From Prorocentrum cordatum (lineage: Eukaryota; Sar; Dinophyceae; Prorocentrales; Prorocentraceae): a DNA stretch of 64,000 nucleotides. Below are positions 59,751 through 64,000 of this stretch, one piece after another (within the stretch, counting starts at the first letter, position 1; every line of letters starts with the position of its first letter). Position numbers and translations under genes: made by a program. The stretch is taken from positions 85,001 to 149,000 of the forward strand of contig CAUYUJ010014319.1 of the NCBI GenBank assembly GCA_963575745.1, in the 5' to 3' direction. The notes under the pieces were generated by a model that ran no database searches, was not told the DNA's origin, and was given only the letters and a program-made list of their open reading frames with translations.

Positions 59751-62590
59751 AAACTCAGGTCAAGTCATCAAACGGGTTGAACTCGCCCTCTGCACTGGGC
59801 GGCGCCGGAGGCGGCGGGTTCGACGACGCCGATCCTCCAGTTTGTCCATCTCCGCCACGAGGCGAGCGGGACCGCCCCTTTCCTTTGTCAGCGTTGCTCT
59901 TGGATGCTTCCCCTTTTGACGGGAAGCGTGTCTCGTGCTCAAAGGTAGACAGCACGTGCCAGTAGTCCAGAGTATACCACTCGCCGTCGGGCAGCCACGT
60001 GATCCTGTTCCGATGGACGCAGCACCCGGCATGTATTTTGTTCACGTAGCGCGGGTAGGACACGGACGGACCATACTCCTAGTCGTAGTCCGCAGCGCCG
60101 CTGGCAGCATCCATGGCCCCATCGCGCGCGCGCCGGGATGCTGAGGGCATGTCTCCCTAGTCGCCACGGCTGAGCCGGCGACAGAACGCGGGGACTCAGT
60201 GGCTTCTTCGGAAACCCGAAGGTCTGAGATGCCAGGTCTAAGAGGCGGAGGGCGCGTTAAAGGTCTAGCCTCCGCTCCATCCGTCGCCCTTCGTGGTCCC
60301 ACGAGATCGGCTTCGCCGTCGTGGTCAGGATCATCGTTCTTACGATCTCTCATGAACTGAAGTAAACTCCTGGCAGCTGTCGCCGCAGCGACACCATACC
60401 TTCCGCATGCAGTACGGAAGTGTCCATGATCTTTGTCCTGGAGTTCTGTTCTAGGGTTAGGATATTTATCCTGAAGCCAAGAAATGGCTCCTTGTCTGAG
60501 AGCACCGTGGCAACGGATATCATTTTGCACGTTCCTGCCTGTATTATGGGCCCACTTTTCTATTATGTCGTCCGTTTGAACAGCGGCACAAATGCGGCAG
60601 TCAAGGGCATGCTCGTCTGTCCGTCGTTTCGAAGCAATATTATCCGCGCGCGCCATATCGGGACGAATGATTCGCCCCGGGTAACCAATAAAGTATCCTT
60701 CTGGTATGAAGAAGCTGATGATTTCGCGGACAATTGCAAAACAAATCCTATAGGCCGACGGCCCAGTTGCATTGGTTGTACAGAGGCCAACCAATTATCA
60801 TCTACGATGGTCTTGATGATCTCCGGGATCTCATGTTCTGTAGTTCCTTTCAGGGTAACCCTGCCGGGATTAGTAGGACTTGCGCCTGTATGTTCAACGA
60901 CATAATGAGCTGCGCTTGCCCGAACCTCTGCCCCGAACAACGTTATCTGAATCGAAGGATCATCCCGGTGGTTGTACACGCGTCCTTCAGAATGATCAAG
61001 AGTGATCGTTCCGTCGGTTATCAGCGCGGCCTTAGGCCCGCTGATTGCTGAAAGGCCCAGTTCCATCTGTGACTGTTCGCCTGCCATCGCGGCTTCGCCG
61101 GTGGCATGTCGCAACACCGGGACAATGAGGCGGTGGTCCCGACACTCACTAATCCGTCTTGAGACGGACTGAGAACTGCGAGGCGGCCTCGCTCTAAAAC
61201 TGTTCCCCCAGGCAAGTGGTAATCGCGCAGGAGGATTGTTCTCTCCGGCATTGGCCATATTTTCTTCTTCCAGGGCGCCTGCATTCTGCGCGGGTAGCCA
61301 TGGTCTCCCTACATTTACCGCGCCATCTATTGTTTGACGCGTCGGAACAAAGACATTCGATCTAGTCATGTCGCTATACCACCTATCCCAGCCTCTCAAT
61401 GGAGTGGCTAAGTCGCCCTCTTCGTTCGGCCAGTGAAAGGCCTCCAGGGCTGGGCAAGACCTTGGGCGAGCATACTGGTCAAACTTAGTTTCCTGCAATT
61501 TCGGCCACCAGGTATGACTTGCAAGGGGTCTGCCTGCCCACGTTTCTGGCTGAATACTCAAGCCACGATATGAACCTTCTGACCAAAGGCTTCAAATATT
61601 GGAAGAAAGGGGCATGGCGCGCCGGCGGCGGAAAGTTACCCAAGCCGGAAAGTTACCCGGCAGACTATTGCCGAATATCTGGCCAGCGGCCGCCATTGTA
61701 GTAAACTCTCCAGTAGCCCATTTTCGCTCCTGCTGGCTATTGTTGCTGATGTTCTTCATGACAAGGGCAGAAGCTCTCGCTTGTCTCTTTGCACACGCCG
61801 TTATATATTGAGGGCGCCCCCATGAAAGATCACGTTCGCTACCCACCGCTAATATAAGGCCATTCGCCTCGAGGGGCCAAGGGATAACGCCGCTGTTCCA
61901 TGTCTGGGTCATGTAATCGTGCGTGACCTTATATTTATATATAACTGGACAACTGCAGACAGGACAGTTTGCAAAACCCGTCCTCACCCAGTGATAACGG
62001 TAGCACAGGGACCTCCCGTCGGTTTCCCAAGGGGCGGATAGAACTCGATCCTGAATTTCGTTTGACAGCGGTGGCCAATGGTTCCACGACAACAGTTGTC
62101 TCTCGTCTGTATGAATTCAGGCAATAATCGACTCATTGTCGAAGGTCACCTCGTATGACGACAATTCGCGATTGAAGAGTACCGACCAGCGCATCTGATC
62201 TCCCTGTCTCACAAGAGAGACGGCTTTGTCGATGTCAGTGAAACTCGGCACTTCTCGAGACACTAGGGCCCCGTCTGGGCAGACCCTGTACGAGAAGCGA
62301 GTGAGCACTCGACCGGTAGAAACAAGGACAAGCTCCCATAGCTCACGGTGATTGGGAAGTTGTTGCCATAGGTGGTTGGTGTCTTCTGCGGGCCAAGTCC
62401 CCACCGATGGCGGCTCCCCTCTCTGAGCTGGATAATTCATGGGCGCTCGACTTCTTGCAACGAGAGGCTGCCCGTACCTCCGCTGGCTGAGGCACGGAGG
62501 AATGCTTGAAGGATCAGGCATTGTTGGGCTACTGTTCGCCGGAAGCAATCGCAATAATTCACCATCTGCGCCCCGACAATTTCTCGAGCG

Positions 62591-63556
62591 CGAAAGATAC
62601 CCGTACCCTTACCTAGACAGGGTGGCAAGGGGCCGGGGGGGGGCGGTTCGTCGCGGCTGACGGCGGCTGCACAAGTGTAGAAACGACAGCCGGTCGAGCA
62701 TTACAGACCGCTGTCTTCTCGGGGCGCACGTTAGCACCGATCGCACGTGCGTTCGAATCGGCGGAGTGCCCGACCCTGCGTTGGTTGTTGTCGATGTAGA
62801 CCAGCTACTGCGGAGGCGCGCCCCCAGACACACATCCGGGCGTTGAGGAGTCAACGCGCACTCGGGGGCGCATGCGAACAACTCTGGCGCGAACGCCATT
62901 GCGCGACAACCGCCTTATCGCGAATTGCTCGATGCAGAGACATCGCGAATCTGTGCCCTGGGCGAGGTCGCCAGAAACCGCCCCCCTTGGACGGCCGTCT
63001 GCGGATCACCCCAGCTAGGTACGGTTGCCCCATGAAAACCCCAAAAACATACCCGTACCTGGCCAGGGTGCTGCAGCTCACCCCAGCTAGGTCCGGGTAT
63101 GTTTCGGTGGTTTCAGGCAGGTCCCCGTACCTAGCCGAAGTGGCGGCAAGCCCAAAACGCTCTCGAGCGCATATCATGCCCTCCAGAGCCGTCCCCGACG
63201 TGGCCGCTGCGGCCCCCCTGGGGGCGCGACGTTGCAACGTCGTTCCTCAGGGCAGGCCCAGACGCATCGGTTGCCAGGATAGCGAGGAAATGCAACTCTT
63301 GATCGATTGGGACAGGCGCCGCCACAGATGGGCGGCTTTGAACCGCGCACGCACCACGATGCCCCGAGACGTCCCTAACAAAAACCAGCGCTTGTCGCTG
63401 CAATCAGACACCCAATCATCGAGCGCGCCGTTGCGTCTTGACGCGCGGCTGCTGCACTGGCGCGCGCGGGGCAAGCTGACCGGGCACAATGGCAAGCGCC
63501 CAGTCCCCCGGACGGCCCATCTCACCTTGGCTGGCCCCGGGCACGGGTATCTTTCG
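62591..63556. mobile_element. 966-bp element with 16-bp terminal inverted repeats
   Basis: Left end CGAAAGATACCCGTAC (62591-62606); right end reads CGAAAGATACCCGTGC in reverse complement (63556-63541), one mismatch. The interior is unlike the flanking coding sequence and holds further copies of the CATACCCG..CCT word. No transposase. No clear target duplication. Confidence 0.6.
63045..63104. repeat. 60-bp imperfect palindrome inside the TIR element
   Basis: AACATACCCGTACCTGGCC and AGGGTG on the left pair with CACCCCAGCTAGGTCCGGGT and ATGTT on the right around a CTGCAG centre. It is related to the element ends (ATACCCG core). Confidence 0.7.
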
Positions 63557-64000
63557 GACCAGTGAGACAAAGCCCAGAGTCGCTCTTTGGGAAGCGCACT
63601 CTTCCACTCGTAGATTCCAAGAATGTTCGTAAATCTGTGATATGAAGAAGAGAGCCGTGACTCCTGACTTGGCCAGGGTCATATGGGACATACACCCTCT
63701 CAATGGAAGCAGCGAATGTTGAATGTCCCTGACATGCTCGATAGAACATGGGTATAGGTGTCTCTCCTCTGTCTTCTTCTTGCGATGGGCACTCCTTATA
63801 CCGTGTCCACATAGCGTGGATTTTGGTTCCAATAATCTTGTGATTTCATTGGGAAAGATTCCCAAAACTTCGACCGTCCCTGATGGCAGCGCAGCTAAGC
63901 TGTGCGCGGCGAGGGCATACGATTGAAAAGTAAAACCATCGTCTTTAATCTTCTGTACTAGGTCTCCAAAGTAGACCCAGCCTCCCGAGGTATACAGCGC

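Larger units (their letters stand above)
59755..64000 (-). pseudogene. long uncharacterised coding region broken by in-frame stops (5' end outside window)
   Basis: The minus strand is protein-like for most of 4 kb. It enters at 64000 (WVYFGDLVQKIKDDGFTFQS) and changes frame near 63740. After the insertion at 62591-63556, one frame runs from about 62554 to 60770 and is cut only by single TGA codons at 62119-62117 and 61594-61592. Phrases: ELWELVLVSTGRVLTRFSYR; a Cys cluster ANCPVCSCPVIYKYKV; PSIQITLFGAEVRASAAHYV. Two more frame changes (near 60780 and 60110) and a TAG (60081-60079) precede the end, SYPRYVNKIHAGCCVHRNR to EGEFNPFDDLT. The Cys cluster may bind zinc. No family recognised. Several stops plus frame changes favour a decaying gene; unannotated introns could explain some but not the isolated stops. 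Confidence 0.6.

Noticed and set aside
61592-62119. TGA codons as selenocysteine
   Set aside because: Nothing around the TGA codons resembles a selenoprotein motif, a TAG also interrupts the region, and frame changes are present; decay or unknown recoding is more likely.
1-64000. rRNA, tRNA and snRNA genes
   Set aside because: No conserved rRNA blocks, tRNA A/B box pairs with a foldable cloverleaf, or snRNA signatures were recognised by eye; a covariance search would be needed to exclude diverged ones.

Overview
The window looks like nuclear DNA of a dinoflagellate. The strongest evidence is an exact 22-nt match to the conserved dinoflagellate spliced leader (DinoSL) at 34038-34059. Supporting signs are a GC-rich, gene-poor sequence crowded with trinucleotide arrays, dispersed short repeats, exon-like pieces with GT..AG borders, and a tandem array of one small secreted-protein gene. 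I cannot fix the genus. I see no rRNA, tRNA, CRISPR array or bacterial operon.

Layout. 1-3.5 kb: a decayed, frame-shifted coding region on the minus strand. 3.56-14.44 kb: three head-to-tail units of about 3.5-3.7 kb, each with one intact minus-strand gene for a 339-residue secreted protein (signal peptide, Cys-rich domain, Thr-Pro linker, VWD-like domain). 14.4-22.5 kb: mostly non-coding, with exon-like scraps, a 0.9-kb inverted-repeat element and nested miniature elements. 22.5-25.0 kb: a split minus-strand gene for a PC-esterase/SGNH-type enzyme, with a miniature element in an apparent intron. 25.38-34.06 kb: an 8.7-kb non-LTR retrotransposon on the minus strand (zinc-finger/coiled-coil ORF1; APE-type endonuclease, reverse transcriptase and RNase H in ORF2). 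Its 5' end is the spliced leader and it is bordered on both sides by (GGA)n. 34.2-59.7 kb: a repeat landscape of (CAT)n, (GGA)n and (CTC)n arrays, minisatellites and at least six dispersed families (called A to F here), with a few exon-like segments and one damaged gene at 40.3-41.6 kb. 59.75-64.0 kb: a long minus-strand coding region of unknown function, broken by in-frame stops, frame changes and a 966-bp terminal-inverted-repeat insertion, running off the window end.

How it fits together. The retrotransposon carrying the leader implies a cycle in which its transcript is trans-spliced, fully reverse transcribed and reinserted into a trinucleotide array. The miniature elements are probably non-autonomous passengers; no transposase for them is visible. 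The tandem gene array fits the usual dinoflagellate way of raising expression by copy number; each copy has a pyrimidine-rich AG acceptor one base before its ATG, as expected for a trans-spliced message. Family and gene names rest on motifs read by eye; no database search was possible.
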